Assembly (NCBI GenBank): GCA_000277445.1 | Contig: AJWJ01000108.1 | Coordinates: 1 to 54,229, forward strand | Origin: Polysphondylium violaceum | Taxonomy: Eukaryota; Evosea; Eumycetozoa; Dictyosteliales; Dictyosteliaceae | Length of the DNA: 54,229 nucleotides | Direction of reading: 5' to 3' | Shown: positions 53,607 to 54,229 of the stretch, piece after piece | Layout of the letters: each line of letters begins with the position of its first letter | Numbering within the stretch: position 1 is the stretch's first letter | Program-made: the position numbers and the translations under genes | Notes under the pieces: model-generated | The model's database searches: none | The model's input: only the letters and a program-made list of their open reading frames with translations | Told to the model about the DNA's origin: nothing

Positions 53607-54229
53607 TGAATCAACTTGTGTTTATATATCTAAATCCCAACGCATCACTCTATATCTGTATCAACAACACTACTGATATAAATCTATCTATCATCTTCTA
53701 TCGTCCTTTTATGTACAGCACACCCTTTATTAATGAAAAAAAAACATAGTTATTTCTGGAAAAAATACATAAAAATAAACACCCACCCACACACGCCAAA
53801 CAACACGATTTAGGCAGATACATGAGTGAATCGTTTAGGTGTTGTGTTTAATTTCGGAAATGTAAATTGGGGTGAATTATAGATAATAATAATAAAATTG
53901 TGTGAGTGTGGAATATTTTTTATTTTTGCTAATTTTTTTTTTTTTTTTTTAGTTTCAAAATTTTGACTATTTTTTAAAATTTTTTTTTTTTTTCCTCTTC
54001 ACACAATTCATCCACTCCTAGTGAGGTAAGATTATATCTCTTTGTTGTTATTTATTTATTTTTGTTGTAAGTTCTCTGTTTTGTGTATTTTGTCTTGTAC
54101 TCTGTAAAACCTGACAGTTAGTTAATCATATGGGAACAAGTTGACTCAATACACACCACATCACATGATTTCAAGTTTTATAGTTTTTTTTACTACTTAA
54201 GAAAAAGACGACGAGGATACCATTTAACG
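53607..54229. other. Intergenic region at window end
   Basis: AT-rich with T runs at 53933-53950 and 53979-53993 followed by C/A-containing leader-like sequence. It is probably the promoter of a gene beyond the window. No coding start is recognisable within it. Confidence 0.5.

Noticed and set aside
1-54229. Search for tRNA genes, CRISPR arrays and transposon ends
   Set aside because: No GTTCRANNC-type B box with a matching cloverleaf was seen in the spacers, and no regularly spaced repeats or terminal inverted repeats with a transposase or reverse transcriptase were found. This was by eye and could miss divergent copies.

Overview
The window is nuclear DNA from a social amoeba (dictyostelid), probably not Dictyostelium discoideum itself. 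It has AT-rich spacers full of poly-T and poly-A runs, short AT-rich introns with GTAAGT/GTATGT donors, Asn and Gln homopolymers inside proteins, and dictyostelid-type families. It is compact: about 25 genes in 54 kb on both strands. I saw no rRNA, tRNA, CRISPR array or transposon. One undetermined base (11960) sits in a T run. Exon joins were worked out by hand from GT..AG sites, reading frame and conserved residues.

Layout, 1-20 kb: the 3' part of the Integrator subunit INTS13; RNA helicase DDX1 (minus); a secreted protein resembling leukocidin/cytolysin-type beta-barrel pore formers; phosducin-like PDCL3; a four-helix membrane protein made of two repeats with paired histidines; an ER-type FKBP; an unusual Rho/Rac-like GTPase without a prenylation box; cytosolic leucyl-tRNA synthetase; a dual-specificity phosphatase with a long tail; and a TMEM53-like hydrolase.

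20-43 kb: a START-START-F-box-WD40 fusion protein; the CCR4-NOT nuclease CAF1/CNOT7; MUS81, here with a SWIM-type zinc motif; splicing factor SYF2; the pausing factor NELF-B; a TatD-type hydrolase; an RRM plus RNB (RNase II/DIS3-like) protein preceded by an upstream ORF that overlaps its start codon; and an ABCB half-transporter.

43-54 kb is more lineage-specific: an F-box-like protein, an unannotated two-exon small membrane protein, an intron-rich protein resembling aerolysin/MTX-type pore formers, an orphan exon, a large Cys-rich membrane protein, cyclophilin-40, and a two-TM protein whose frame contains a TAG unless a 63-base intron is removed.

Many genes serve RNA metabolism (INTS13, DDX1, NELF-B, CAF1, SYF2, RNB protein), but they are interleaved with unrelated genes and show no operon logic. 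The most interesting items are the domain fusions (MUS81-SWIM, START-START-F-box-WD40, RRM-RNB), the two pore-former-like genes, the duplicated His-pair membrane protein, start codons separated from the rest of the gene by an intron, and several small genes or RNAs easily missed by ORF calling.
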